Below are positions 34,600 through 47,057 of a stretch of DNA of 64,000 nt, in pieces. The notes below the pieces were generated by a model. That model was not told where the DNA came from. It worked only from the letters and a program-made list of their open reading frames with translations, and made no database searches. This DNA comes from Hemerocallis citrina. Taxonomy: Eukaryota; Streptophyta; Magnoliopsida; Asparagales; Asphodelaceae. Positions within the stretch are counted from its first letter, which is position 1. Each line of letters begins with the position of its first letter. Made by a program: the position numbers and the translations under genes. The stretch covers positions 173,506,004-173,570,003 of the forward strand of contig CM030368.1 of the NCBI GenBank assembly GCA_017893485.1, in the 5' to 3' direction.

Positions 34600-36006
34600 A
34601 ATGGGTCGAACAGTGTGAGTTTGCCCATTAAGTAACGAAATCTCTAGACAGTATGAGACTTGGTGAAGCAGTTTGCTGTATGTTGTAAAGAAGTAACAGA
34701 GTGAAGTCAAATGGTCCCTACTTCAAAGCGCTTACGAACATAGTGACAATCTATTTCTATGTGCTTTGTTCGCTCATGAAAGATCGGGTTGGTTGCAATG
34801 TGCAATGCACTTGGTTATCACAATGAAGAGGAGTAGCACATGTGAGAGTTACACCCATATCTAATAACAGCTAATGAATATGAATAATTTCTCTAGTAGT
34901 GGCTGTCATTGCTCTTTACTCAGCTTCGGTTGAAGAGCATGCTACAACTTCCTATTACTTGCTTCACCACGAGATAAATGAATCACCAAGAAATAGACAT
35001 AAACATGTGGTAGACTGTCTGGTGGTAGGATCACCCGCCCAATCTGAACCAGAATACGCGCAGACCTCTAGGTTGGATGGGGAAGGCATAAATAATGAGC
35101 GAGTGATAGTTCCCCCAAGATATCTGAGGATCCGAAGAAGAGTACTGTAGTGAACCGATGTAGGAGCGGAAACAAACTGACTAACAATACTAACTGCATG
35201 AGCAATATCGGGTGTGGTCATGCATAAGTAGACAAGCTATCCAAAAATCTATTTGTATCAAGTGGGGTCAGAAAGGAGCTCACCATCTGTGGGAAGAAGT
35301 TTCACATGAAGCTCTTAGGGAGTGTTCGTCGATCGACTGTTAGAGAGACAAATAGCTGAGAAAATATTTGATATGTATTTTTGTTGAGAAATAAGTATTC
35401 CCCGAGACCCATGGACAATCTCTAGGCCCAGAAAGTAGCGTAATCTGTCAAGATCTTTCATATGGAACTGTTGTTGAAGGTACTTATGTGTAGAGGCAAT
35501 GCGTGCAGAATCTTCCCCAGTGATAATCATATCATCAATATATAATAATAGAATGACCCTCCCTTGCGGTGATGAACGTATAAACATATAATGTTCCTGT
35601 GAACTCTGACTGAAACCAGCTCAGTGGTAACACTGCGAAAACACTCAAACTAGGCTCGAGGGGACTGCTTCAGACCATATATATCCTGACGCAAATGGCA
35701 AACATGACGAGGAGGAGTGGTAAGACCAGGAGGAAGATGTATGTAAATAAACTCAGATAAGGTACCATGAAGAAAAGCATTCTTCATGTCCATCTGGTAT
35801 AACAGCCATTGACGAATAGTGTCAACGACAAGGAGAGTGCAAACTGTAGTCATCTGTGGAACCGGAGCAAAAGTCTCATCATAATCAATACCATTCTCCT
35901 GAGTAAATCCTCTAGCAATAAGACATGCCTTGTATCGCTCAATGGAGCCATCAGATCGATATTTGACCTTAAAAATCCATTTGCAGCTAACAGGCTGGAC
36001 GCCCAC
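34600..36006 (-). pseudogene. copia reverse transcriptase and RNase H (Ale-like)
   Basis: RT is read from SCKWIFKVKYRSDGSIERYK through YQMDMKNAFLHGTLSEFIYI and IYGLKQSPRA to catalytic LLYIDDMIITG. Frame breaks lie near 35650-35587 and 35315-35221. RNase H starts at VCAYSGSDWAGDPTTRQSTT, where related elements have a second Asp in place of the Gly, so one catalytic acid is lost. Remnants of the RNase H tail continue to about 34700 with stops. Confidence 0.85.
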
Positions 36007-36536
36007 AGGTAGTGGAACAACATCCCAAGTGCCAGTCTGATCAAATGTGCTAAACTCCTCTGTAATAGCTTTTCGCCACTCAGGATATTAAATAGCTCCC
36101 TGGTAGGTTCTGCGCTCATGTGTCGAGTGTATGACAGTGAGATACGCATGAAACTGTGGTGAGTAGGAGGCGAGGGTGGCAAAACCAAACTGGTCAGAAG
36201 GACCAGTGGCATCAGGTGTGTAACGAGCCGGTGGGATCCCCGAGGTAAAATGTGTAGACTGACGAATAGGTTGTGGATGAACAGGGTGAGGAGGTGAGAT
36301 AGGTTGTGTGTGTGCATGCAGCTGTAGAGATGTACGTGGTGAAGGGGCATGATGCTGTGGGGACGCAGGTGGTGTCACCGTAGAAGGAAGATAGGTGAAA
36401 CATCAGTATGAGATGGGAAAAGAGCTATAGGAGTGAGATCAAATGAATGTGCGAAGGTATGGCCGAGGAAGGAGACCCAATAATAAGGGAGTCAAGAAAA
36501 CTAGTATCCTCAGGAGATGTCAAGTAGCCCGGGCTA

Positions 36537-37322
36537 CTAAGTGACATGTCGTGAAATACGAATATGACCTGCCATAAGATCAAAACAACGATATTCTTTA
36601 TGTTCAGGATTGAGACCCAGGTGAATGCACTTAGTAGCCCGGGCAGTGAGTTTTATACGCTCAATGGGAGGGAGAAGGACATAACAGATGTATCTAAAAG
36701 AACGGAGCATACTATAGTCCGACGATGAGTGATGTAGAGCCTCATAAGGTGTTATACCAGATAGGACAAATGAGAGAGTGATGTTAATGAGGTTGATAGA
36801 CGTCATAACAACTTCAACCCAGAAGAATGAAGAACAGAAAAGGAGAGTAAAAGAGCGCGAGCCGTCTCAAGAATATGACGGTGCTTGTATTCAGCTATAC
36901 ATTATGCTCATGTGTGTGTGGGCAGAATTGCTGAAAGAGTGTACTATGAGATGAAGAATCAATTTCATAGTAGCGGAGGTGTACTCACGAGCACCATCGG
37001 AGCGAAATGTTTTGATACGTACACCAAACTGAGTATGAACCATGTTTGTGAAGAACTGGTAAATTTCAGGTATTTCAGAGCATTGACGCATAAGAAACAC
37101 CCATGTGTATCTAGTAAAGTCATCGATGAAATTGACATAATAGAGGTAACCTTTGTGAGAAGTTGTAGGAGATGAGCCCCATATATCAGAGTGAATAAGT
37201 TGAAATGCATGAGTGGACTGAGAAACACTATTATTGCTGAAAGAAAATGCTAAGTGTTTTGCCAACTTACAACCCTGACAAACAGATAACGGAGTGAAAG
37301 TAAAATTCCCAAGAACACCACT
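36537..37322 (-). pseudogene. copia integrase (Ale-like)
   Basis: CQGCKLAKHLAFSFSNNSVS near 37280 completes the zinc region. The core has YYVNFIDDFTRYTWVFLMRQ, TFRSDGAREYTS and, in another frame, VAEYKHRHILETARALLL, so the three acidic positions are present. A frameshift near 36890 and a further change near 36810 interrupt it. The C-terminal part (ITPYEALHHSSSDYSMLRSF) extends to 36537. The linker to RT (36010-36480) is Pro/His/Ser-rich and variable. Confidence 0.85.
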
Positions 37323-37327
37323 ACGGA

Positions 37328-40300
37328 TGTCACGCCCTGCTTCCTAAAAAGGAATACGGAATATGGTATGCGACAAAGTCCAACGAATGGTTTTCAACAT
37401 CCATGAGCTATAAGGATCTATTCAACCAGCATAACAAGAAACATAACAATATACTCAACCACACATGCATGAACAATTATTAACCAACAGAAATTATTTC
37501 CAACAAATATAAATTTCCCAAATAAGTACAAGATCTGGATCAAAGCAAAACTTCGGGACTATAAGTCCGTTACAAGTTTCAATGTAGCAACAGGAACAAA
37601 ATAACTTAAGCACAAAATAACTAAGCAAGTTTTCCCAAGCGAAGCCTAAAACGTTTGCTCACCAACTCCCGCAGGTAGTTGATCACCAAAACCTGCACAT
37701 ATAGCAATGAAAGAAAATAGGAAAAACAGGAAAACTGTACACCCGTTAGTACAAGTTACAGGCCGCAAGTAGTACAAGCAAGAAGAGTGGGAACGGAAAT
37801 ATGAAACAAGAAATAGGAAATAATAGCATGGAGGAAAACAACAGTAGATGAATAGTCTAAAAGTAACAGGAAACAGTAGCAGGAAAACAGTAACGGAAAC
37901 AGTAGCAGTAACAATAAAGGATAACAGTAACAAGTGATGGTAACAGGTAGAAGTGACAAGTAACAGTCTTAGGAAAACAGGGGCGTGCCAGTGAAACATG
38001 TTATTCTTAAGTCTATTGTTCAATACTATCTAGGTAGCACTTTATGCATCCCAAATTTTACCACATGGTTGCTACATTCAAACAGTTGAATTTAGATTTC
38101 GTAGTGGATCTTATAGGGCCATTTACTCAGGCATCCAGTAAACAGTAAATAGTTTCCTGAATTTGTACAATCCGAGTACACCTTCCTATCGGGAAGTATG
38201 TAGTCAGGTAAACAATAAATAGTTAGGGAACACGACCCCTCCTTCTGAGTACACCTTCCTATAAGGAAGTATGTATTCAGGGTAAACAGTAAACAATCGG
38301 TAAAATACAGTACAACAGTAAACAGTTGGAAAACCTGGTCCCCTTCTGAGTACACATTTCTATATTGTCCACCACTAGATCTTTCCCTTAACCCCGACTT
38401 GATTACTTGTCCTTATTATTAAAACAGGTGTGGGCGAGCACATACAGGGCAAGAAAACATGGTAAGAACAAGTGGTAAGTTCAAGTCAATAGGAAACATA
38501 AACAGGTGACAAAACAACTTATAACAGTTAGATTAACGAGACTTTCAGTTCTGGATAACAAGACGTTGCTACACCAAAACTGAGGTTCCCGTTGCCACAG
38601 GAATGCAAATCTGGATCCATTAAAAAAATCTAGAAGCTGAACCCTCAGCCGAATCCAGCGCATATACACAAGTCATACAACAACTGGAGTAACAGGGTTT
38701 GAAACAGTGTTTTATACCGGATTCATGTTCAGTCAGAAAATGTAAAGTCTTGTTTATAAGCATGAAAGAGGTCTAAAATCACCATAGTTAAATTTAGGAA
38801 AATTCTGCAAGGTTCCCTAGCATGTCTAGTATCAACATATAAATTTTCATGACATTCCATTACAGATAGTATAGTCTATTTAATTCGGAAAACAAAGTGA
38901 TGCAGCAAAACTTTAAATCTGAAAGTTCATACACAACAGCACTAAAACAATGATAAATTACAAAATACAATTAGAAATTTAAATCCGTCAAAAGGGTTGT
39001 CAAATAGACATACCAGGCTACATTTCATATTCACAAAGCTTTTATCAAAAATGACTAGAATCATGTTGAAAACAGAGTTCTTTACTGAACAACATGCTGT
39101 TTGGAATTTACATGATTGGTTTCACAAGCATGAAATAAGTTTTAAAAGTCATTAAATAATTCTACAAAAATTTGGGGTTGATCCTAGTCATTCCTAGTCA
39201 TACCCAGAAAAATACTAAGTCCAAATTTTTTTTAACATTAGTTTTAAAATACTAAATCATGCAGCATTCTTATAATTAAGAATCTGGAAATTTGTGACAC
39301 AGCTGCTGTAAAACAGAGATAACTCACACATCAAAAATTGAAATTGATATCCGTCGAAAGTTCTGAAAAATAGACATCGAGGCCTACGAATCACATTCAT
39401 AAATTAATTTATTTTACTGACATTAACAAGGTCTAAATTGCTGTACCAAATCAGGTCAGCAGCAAAGAGAAACTTCTTTCATGCATTTTATCAAACAACT
39501 CATCTACAATAGATCCAAATCTAGAGTATGATGAAAGACATGATATATTGACCATTCAAATCAACATGACATGTGTATTAACAATTCCACAACGAGATAA
39601 CACATCTAGCACATCATTCATGTAACAAAAATCCACAATATGTGATAGGTTACGAACAAGTATACACATATCAAGATCTCTATCTAGAACCAATTTATTT
39701 TCGTGTAGTGTGTGTGTCAACTTATTGTGGGTAATCATGATCATGAGAATGTGGAAACGGATCAAACGAACAAGATTATGATTTTCAAGGAATTATCATG
39801 AGAATGAAAGCAAAGATGAATGCAAGACTACTTACGGTATTTAAACATGCACGAGGAAAAAAAACAACATACAAGCTACTTGTCTTAAAGAAGACGACGA
39901 ATCCGACAAGAATAGAATAACGGGAAAAGATCCCGACATATGAACACGAACACAAACGATCACGAACATGAAGAGATTACGGGATGAAGACTTGCGGGAT
40001 AGGAGGAAGATGGCGGGGCTCGGTTGGCAAGGTGGCGGTGCAACGGTTGCAGGGCAGGAGGGAGGTCGACGGTGCATGATTGACGAGAGTTCGGGATGAG
40101 GGGTTCGAGAAGAGGAGGATGGGGGTTTATGGGGTCGTCGAGGGGGGTCGTGGGCGGTGGCACGGGGAGTCACGAGGAGCGCGACGGTGGGAAGGTGGCC
40201 GGAAGAGAAGGCGGTCGGCGAAGGGGGTGCGGGTTGACGAGCACAGGGAAAGAGGGGAGAAAGAAGGTAGGAGAGAGAGAGAGAGAGAATAGTTGTTTTA

Positions 40301-40818
40301 GGAGATAATACAGTAGGGAGAAAGAGAGAACAAAATTGGTTAGATTTAATGGGATTTTTGGTAAGTTAAGATTTTAGGAATCAAGAGAGAGATCATGGGG
40401 GAGTGATATGCTTGTTAGGTAGATAGAGGTGAACGTGAGGGAGAGATTTGAGGGAGACTAGGTAAAAGAGGGTATTGGGTAGCGGGTTTAGGATCCAATA
40501 GGGTGGGTTATAGGGTTCAAATAGGGTAAATTGGCTAGAAATCAGATCCAATAGGTAGAAATCAAATAATAAACAATGAGACCATAAAACTATATGATTT
40601 AGGATCAAACAAAAATCATCTAGGGGTAAATAATTAGCAGAATACATAATTAGAAGATTTAAACTCACAGAATTGGAACGACGGAAAATAAAATAGTTTA
40701 TTAAAATGAAGAAGTGATTACACGGCTCAAAAGGAACAAAAGAGTACAATCAGGAATAAAATACCCAGGGAAATAATTAAATGCATACAAAATACAATAA
40801 AGAAACTCAGGGGTTACA
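37328..40818 (-). repeat. solo LTR of a large-LTR gypsy-type element, 3.49 kb
   Basis: In plus reading it starts TGTCACGCCCTGCTTCC and ends CAGGGGTTACA. A perfect 5-bp duplication ACGGA flanks it (37323-37327, 40819-40823), so it is a true solo LTR formed by recombination between two LTRs. It contains GAGTACAC inverted-repeat elements (38170-38360) and a GA/GC-rich leader (39960-40300). Its end resembles the LTR of the gypsy at 58219-61854 more than the LARD-like family. No gene is called in it. Confidence 0.93.
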
Positions 40819-40823
40819 ACGGA

Positions 40824-41467
40824 CAAAAGTTTTCAAACGAGACTCACTAATATGACCTAAGCGTCTGTGCCATAAGTCGGCATCAGAACCGACGACACCA
40901 GAAAAATTCGAAGTGGAATTATGAGCATGAAGAAAATCTAGATGATATAAACGTCCATGTCTGCTAGCCCGTCCAATCGTGTGACCAGTCCAAGGATCCT
41001 GTATGCTACATCCCAAAGAAGTAAACATACTAATGGAAATAAGGTTCATAGATAAATGTGATGCATAAAAGAAGGAAGGGCAATGTGAGTGTGGGAGTGT
41101 GAATAGATCCAGAGTGTGTAGTGTGGAGTAGCGAGCCATCGGTAGTGTAAAGTGACCGTGAATGCGTGTTAAGGGGAGTGCTAGTGGTGAGGACTATATA
41201 ATTGCTAGTAAGATGATGTGAGGCACCAGAATCTAAAAGCCAGTAAGAGTTCATACCAGGAGTAACGGAAAAAGCAGGGGCAGAGGAGCCAGTATTGATA
41301 GATTGACCCGAGTTCTGAAGGTCCAGCTGAGCGAAGTGTCGCTGAGGAATATCAGAAGGAGCAGGAGAAAGCATAGGTGGAGTAACCGCCATTGCACGTG
41401 ATGGATAAGGAGGAACACTGAGAGGATGTAAACCATGTTGTTTCCGGCGCTGCTGTGCTAGCACCAA
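40824..41467 (-). pseudogene. copia protease and pre-integrase start (Ale-like), cut by the solo LTR
   Basis: The protease signature SYWLLDSGASHHLTSN is near 41255-41210 with an intact D-S-G. A frame change follows, then the pre-integrase motif DADLWHRRLGHISESRLKTF near 40890-40830. Coding stops at the solo LTR boundary (40818) and resumes at 37327. Confidence 0.87.
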
Positions 41468-41515
41468 GAGTTGTGGGTGCAGAATGAAACACTCATGATG
41501 AGTATGACCATTTCG

Positions 41516-42307
41516 CTAACAGTGGGTGCAAAAACGAGGACGACGATCAGGAACACTACGATGGTCAGATGCAGGAGGCATGGGGCCGGAGCGAGGTTTG
41601 TGGGAGGAAGAGGGACGAGGGGCAACAGTCAGAACACTGTCATTGCCGGGGGACGGGGTGGAAGCTAGAGTGGAGAGAGCATGTAGTCGAATTTCTTCAG
41701 CCTCAAGTTCTGCTATAGCTGCTTCAAGATAAGGAACTAGATAGTGGTGAATCAACTGACTACAGAGGGACTGGTATTCTGGCCGAAGACCCATCATAAA
41801 GAACATAAACTGATGCCTTTCACAACAACACGGACATCAGTATCTTTGAGTTGTTGCAATTCGCCCCAGATATGGTGCATGGCTGTGTAATGCTCCTGAA
41901 TGCGTGATCACCCTGACGATCAAGGATTGACTGAACAAGAAGCTGGTACTCAAGGGCTTCACTAGCCTGAACATACTGAGTAGTCAACTGAAACCAAAGA
42001 GCCTGAGCGGGAAGAGTGCGAAGTAGATCTGCATGGAGAGAGCGGTCGACGGAGGAGATAATAAAGGCAATGATACGATGATCACGATCATCCCAAGTGG
42101 CGTAGGAAGTGCGGGTCAGTTGCTTATCGGTTGATGATGCAGTATCTGTGGGATCTTTGGTACGGGGAGTGGAGCCATCAAGGTGACCTAACAAGGAATG
42201 TCCAAGAAGAGTGACCTCAACAGAGGCGGCCCAATCAGTCCAATATTTGGCAGAGGAAAGGGGAAATTCGGTGGAAACTGGAAGATACTGTCGAAATTGA
42301 GGTTCCA
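41516..42307 (-). pseudogene. copia gag (Ale-like)
   Basis: ATG at 42307 (MEPQFRQYLPVSTEFPLSSA). The UBN2-like gag domain covers KYWTDWAASVEVTLLGHSLL, TSYATWDDRDHRIIAFIISS and LRTLPAQALWFQL. A frame change near 41890-41820 shifts to FMMGLRPEYQSLCSQLIHHY, followed by a variable region and a knuckle start FCTHC interrupted by a stop near 41515; GHTHHECF follows in phase. The knuckle is otherwise recognisable. Confidence 0.85.
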
Positions 42308-42887
42308 TGGAGAAGCACAAGTACCTTCAATTTTTTTTTTTGGATTTTTTTTTGGATTTTTTTTAATGTGTATGGGGTTCGGGTTTAGGGTACGAGAGTT
42401 AGAGGGTGCAGGTAATAGGGTTTGGATTTGGGTTGGGTTGGATATGAAATAGGGTAAATAGGGCTGTGGGTTTCATGTTGTATTTAGGGCTGAGAGATTA
42501 GGGTTTTGGAGGAGGATGGTGGTGGTGGGGTTCGGGGGGATTGGCAGCTACAGTGGATGCAGTGGTGGAGTTCGAGAGGATTGGAGGCTACAGTGGATGG
42601 TGGTGGCAGCTACAGTGAATGGTGGTGGCGGCAGAGTTCCGGAGGATTGGACGGCGGCGGGTTGTTTGCGACGACGGGGTGGACAGTGGCGAGACTTGGG
42701 AGTGGGAGGAGCTGGGGGCGTCGATGGCGAGGTCGGCAATGATGTCGACGATGATAGCCGAAGATACAGGCGATGTGTTTCTTAATGGGTTTTCTTCTTC
42801 TTTCGTTTCCTGATGGCGTCAGGATTTTTTTTTTTTGGCTGTTGGGATTCTAGGGTTTTGATAGGAAAAGAAAATTTGTAAAATTGT

Positions 42888-42899
42888 GATATGATACCA
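42888..42899 (-). promoter_or_regulatory. primer-binding site of the Ale-like copia
   Basis: The minus strand reads TGGTATCATATC immediately after the LTR end, an initiator-Met complement with changes at its distal end. Confidence 0.8.
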
Positions 42900-43049
42900 T
42901 GATAAGGTCGGAGAGATTGGAAAATATTATTCGATTATTGGGATGAATATAACTAAGTACAATTACTCCTATATATATAGGAGGGAACCAAATACTAAGC
43001 TGATACATATCCGATATTGGATTAAATATATATAATTCAATATCTAATA
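42900..43049 (-). repeat. 5' LTR of the Ale-like copia, 150 bp
   Basis: Same ends as the left LTR except that the terminal minus-strand TGTTAG reads TATTAG. It contains a TATATATA stretch lacking in full in the other copy. Confidence 0.9.
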
Positions 43050-43054
43050 AGAAA

Positions 43055-44898
43055 ATTAAGACATCAACTATTTCATCGATGAGATGTTTTGCATTATACC
43101 AATTCAACTCATTTGGTGCATTTGTTCTTGATTTTTTTTTAATAAGATTCAAAACACCACTAGTTGAAAATGCAAGACCATTTTCCTTTGATATAGAAGA
43201 AGAAGAACTAACATTTTGTGTTTGTGTAGTGTTAAGTGCAAAAAGCCTATCGTAACTATCATAAAAATTATTCAAAACAATCTCAAAATTTGTAGTAAAA
43301 ATGACATAATCAAAATGAGTGATTTCTTTGTGTGGAGCATATGAATAAAAAAATCTCAGTTAAATTCTTTGTGCCCTCCAACTTAATTATGAGATTCACT
43401 ACACTAGCAACACAATATAACATAGCAAGTGGATGTAAATATTTCAAAAATTTTATATAAACGGCATAAATCATTGTACCAATATAAGGGTCGCTTACCA
43501 AATCTTTAATTATGGTCATCATAGTGACAGTTGTTAGTAAAATACCACTAGAATTAGATGAATATGTTTTCCAAAATTGATACGTTTCATTATTAAAAGG
43601 TACTAAAATTTTTACAACCTATCGGCAAATAACAAAAAATGATCATTTATCATACAATCTTGCATACCCATTGCAAGACAAAATTCTTGTAAATGGATTC
43701 GATAGAAGAACTACACCAAAGAGATCATATGTCGAATTCCAACGGTGTTTAACATCTTTAGAAAAACGTTTAAATACAATTCTCTTAAGTTGACACCAAT
43801 CAAGAAAAGCTTGATATGTTGGACCATTCAAAGTAATAAAATAAACACAATCTCTCATTGCACAAATCTTATCGTGTCCGTATTTTAGTGCATCTTGAAC
43901 ACAAAGATTTAAAAAATGACAAAAACACCTAACATGAGAAATATCGGGTTCTATAGGATTTAAAGTAATTTTCGAACTAGTAATTGCCTTAGTATTATTA
44001 GAGGTGTTATCAAAACCAACAACAAAAACCTTATCATAAATACCAAAATTATTTCATGCATTCATGATGTGTGTCACAATTATCTCACCCTTATGAGGGT
44101 AACTAACAAAACCGAATGAGATAGTCCTCTTTTTGAGTAACCAATTGGAATCTATCCGATGACATGTTACACATATCATTGGTACACCGTTAACTCCTAC
44201 CCAACCATCCAATGTCAAAGAAACTCTAGTGTTTAATGATTTTAGTGTTGCAACTAATATATCCTTAGCCTCATTGTAGACTAATTTACAATTCCCCTTA
44301 AGCGTGTTCCTAGGAATTCTTTTATAATGGAGGTTTAATGCGGTTTGGTTAAAATTTTCTAAATTTCTACTTACGGCATAGGATAATGGTAATTCATGCT
44401 TAATTACTACTCTAGCCATTTACCTACAAACGGTATCATGATCGTAGCTATGGCTAATTACTTGACTGGTCCTAGAGTGTATCGTTTGTTGTGTAAGTGA
44501 GTCTTTACACCAATCGGGTCGACATTTATCTAAGTGACGCTTAAGTGTACCTGTTCTCAATCCCAATTTAAACGAATATGCCGTTTTACACTTATTACAA
44601 ATTTTAAGTCCTACACTTGCATCGTTTTGTGAAGGCACAAAAGTGAAATAATAATGGTGTACTTCGAAAGTGGGTCCTCTTGTTTTACGGGAATGAGAAG
44701 GGGCTTGTTTCATGCCTTGTAAATGTATTTCTACTACTACATCTTCCATGTGTGTGTGTGGAATATCATGAAAATCGAAAATACTATCAAAATGTACAAA
44801 TGTTTCTTCACTATCTATTTGTGGAATGGAAGGAATGGAAGGACAGTCGAGATGAGGTGGATTCTTGGCTACTATGTCTACCACGTGATCGATTAGAT
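43055..44898 (-). pseudogene. hAT transposase, N-terminal and catalytic part
   Basis: The transposase cuts and pastes the element. Reading leftward: an ATG at 44898 in one frame, then in another the BED-type finger (KICNKCKTAYSF ... GTLKRHLDKC) near 44600-44530, and the catalytic region at 44419-43650. There, VSLTLDGWVGVNGVPM holds the first acidic residue, VVGFDNTSNNTKA the second, CHFLNLCVQDALK the C/H motif, and KHRWNSTYDLF the RW motif. The dimerisation region begins with NELNWYNAKHLIDEIVDVLI near 43110-43060 and is cut by the copia. At least three frame changes are present. Confidence 0.87.
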
Positions 44899-45908
44899 GT
44901 CATCTAATTAAGAACTATTGTATGTATGTTGGGAAAAAAATCTAGAAATAAGAAGAGAGAGTTTAAAAAAAAAACAACTACAAATTATGAACTAGTGTAT
45001 GTTTTAGAAAAAATTTCTACAAAATAAGTAAAGAGAGCTAAAAATTCTACAAAACAAGTATGAACTAGTGTATGTTAATAAAAAAAATCAAAAAAGAAGA
45101 AGAGAGAGTTCAATAAAACAACAATAATTAAGAGATGAGCTAGTGTATGTTTACAAAAAAAAAATAAATCTAAAAAGGAGTTCAACAAAACACAAAAATT
45201 AAATTATAAACTAATAATATATTAACTACAACAATCTAATAAAGAGAAAACAATGTGAACAATGTTATTTAGAAATATTAAACAAAGACAAAATTACTGT
45301 ATAAGTGCAGATTGAAGAATCAGAGTATAGAGAGTTCAGAGCTTGTTGTTGAATGTTGGAGATAACTTGAGAGTAGAGAGAGATGAGAGTTGTTGATTGT
45401 TGTTGATGTTGATTGTACAATTTGTTGAGAGAGTTGAGAGAGAGTTGAGAGAGTTGAGTGAATTTGTGAAGCGAAATGAATGAAATGTGATTGTATATAT
45501 AGATTATGTATATTTTCGGATTTCCCAAAATACCCCCCAAAAACTAGCTAGTATAAATCTATTGGGGGGTAGTTTGGTAATTATATAAATCATATTTTTA
45601 ATTTAAAAAATTCAAAAAAAATCCAAAAAAATTTGGCCAATGGTCGGCCGGCCAGTTCAGCTCGACCGGACCAAGCCGGTTCAAACCGGTCCCGGTTCGA
45701 GCTGGGTTGTGCCGCTCGCGGGCCAGACTGGTGCGAGTCAATGGCATCAAAGTAGGGCCAGCCAAGACCGATCTAAGTGGGGGGTTGGGGCTAGTTTGGC
45801 CCGGGTTTTGGGTGGGCCGAGCTGGGCCGATCCTGGGCTGAACCGGCCTTGTTGCCACCCCTAGCTACTGGCCTACCAAGATACCACTTGCAACAAAGTT
45901 TTTCTAAA

Positions 45909-46369
45909 GGGAAAATTTCAGTAAACCCACCCCCGACTTTTGAGAGTTTGCAGAACCCATCCCATCCTTTTCTTTTGCAGTTTGTTATACCATCGAGCAA
46001 AACTAGTTGTAGTTTGTCATCACTTTTGTCCAATTTTGGGTATTTCTTCATAATCTACCCATGTTGTTTTTTAACGATTAAAAAACTATTTAAGGAATAA
46101 AAAATTTTAATTTTAATTTTTTGGTCTCCTGTCGATCACATAATGATTTAAAATTTTAAAAAGAGCTAACCCCTAATTAAAAACGTGGGGTGAATTTTTG
46201 TCACTATCGCAGGGGTATAACGTTCCAAACACCTTAAATTTAACGAGAAAATGAGCATGTTGCAAAATACAACTAGTTTAGTCCGATAGTATAACAAACC
46301 ACAAAAACAAAAGTGGATGGGTTATCTGCAAATTTGCAAAACGTGGGGAGGGTTTACTGAAATTTTCCC
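45909..46369. mobile_element. Mutator-type MITE, 461 bp
   Basis: Ends GGGAAAATTTCAGTAAACCC and its inverse, with about 110 bp of inverted similarity. A perfect 9-bp duplication TTTTCTAAA flanks it (45900-45908, 46370-46378). No coding. Confidence 0.92.
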
Positions 46370-46518
46370 TTTTCTAAATAAGTCCAACTTTCTTCTATTT
46401 TTCAATATTTTTGATGACCAAGGTCCAAAGTCATACACTTAGATAATTATTCAAACATAGACAAAACACCTTAAGATCGACATCGTGAGGGTAGGCACAT
46501 GGCACACCCAGTTGGAAG

Positions 46519-47029
46519 TAGCACTGTCACATTTACCCAATACCCGGACCCGACCAGGAACCGACCCGAATCCGGCATTGGACTGGAACCGACCCGATCT
46601 ATACGAGTTCGGGTCCTAAAATAAGGCCCGATGCACTTCTGGGTCCAAGTCCGGGTCCGCTCAAAATAGAACCGACCCGGATCCAGACTCAGACCCGTTA
46701 AGAAATACCCCCAAAATATGGAATTTAAATAATAGGGTTATATGGATATACATATAAATAGTAATTGTTGAAGATAGATATGTAAATATAATATTTATTC
46801 ATATACTTAAGTGCAAAAATTGTTGAAATCGTACGGTATTAGGTGCAAAAATACTTAAGTGCAAATATTTATTCTCCGCTACCGGACCCGACGAGTAGAT
46901 TTTTTTAACTAGGACCCGAACCCGGTTCTCGCAAGTCCAGGTCCGGGTCCAATTTTTGGACCTGTGAGGTATCGGGTTCGGGTTCGGGGAATGGAGAACC
47001 CGACCCGATAAGACCCGATAGCAGCTCTA
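46519..47029. mobile_element. hAT-type MITE, 511 bp
   Basis: A perfect 8-bp duplication GTTGGAAG lies at 46511-46518 and 47030-47037. Ends are TAGCACTGTCACA and, inverted, TAGAGCTGCTATC. Both arms are rich in CCCGACC/GGGTCGG-type repeats. No coding. Confidence 0.9.
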
Positions 47030-47057
47030 GTTGGAAGATGGTTTCGTCCAACTTTCT

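Larger units (their letters stand above)
34439..43049 (-). mobile_element. Ale/Retrofit-like Ty1/copia retrotransposon, itself holding a solo LTR
   Basis: Very short LTRs (144 and 150 bp) lie at 34439-34582 and 42900-43049, with the primer-binding site adjoining the right one and a purine tract (TTTGAGAGAGGG, minus) before the left. Flanks are AAAAA (34434-34438) and AGAAA (43050-43054), a target duplication with one mismatch. Gag to RNase H are present on the minus strand. The 3.5 kb solo LTR at 37328-40818 splits pre-integrase from integrase. Short LTRs, adjacent primer site and protein sequence suggest the Ale/Retrofit lineage. The long leader (42308-42887) is coding-free. Confidence 0.9.
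33740..45863 (-). mobile_element. hAT-superfamily DNA transposon, split by a copia element
   Basis: The ends are TAGGGGAGGCAACCGGG on the left and, inverted, TAGGGGTGGCAACAAGG on the right. They are flanked by the 8-bp direct repeats ACTACTGG (33732-33739) and GCTACTGG (45864-45871), which match in seven of eight positions. Minus-strand coding shows a BED finger, hAT transposase core and dimerisation domain. The copia at 34439-43049 interrupts the last of these. Without it the hAT would be about 3.5 kb, a normal autonomous size, but frameshifts make it inactive. Confidence 0.88.

Noticed and set aside
45598..45864. Pro/Arg-rich frames on both strands at the hAT right end
   Set aside because: They reflect GGCCGG-rich subterminal repeats of the transposon.
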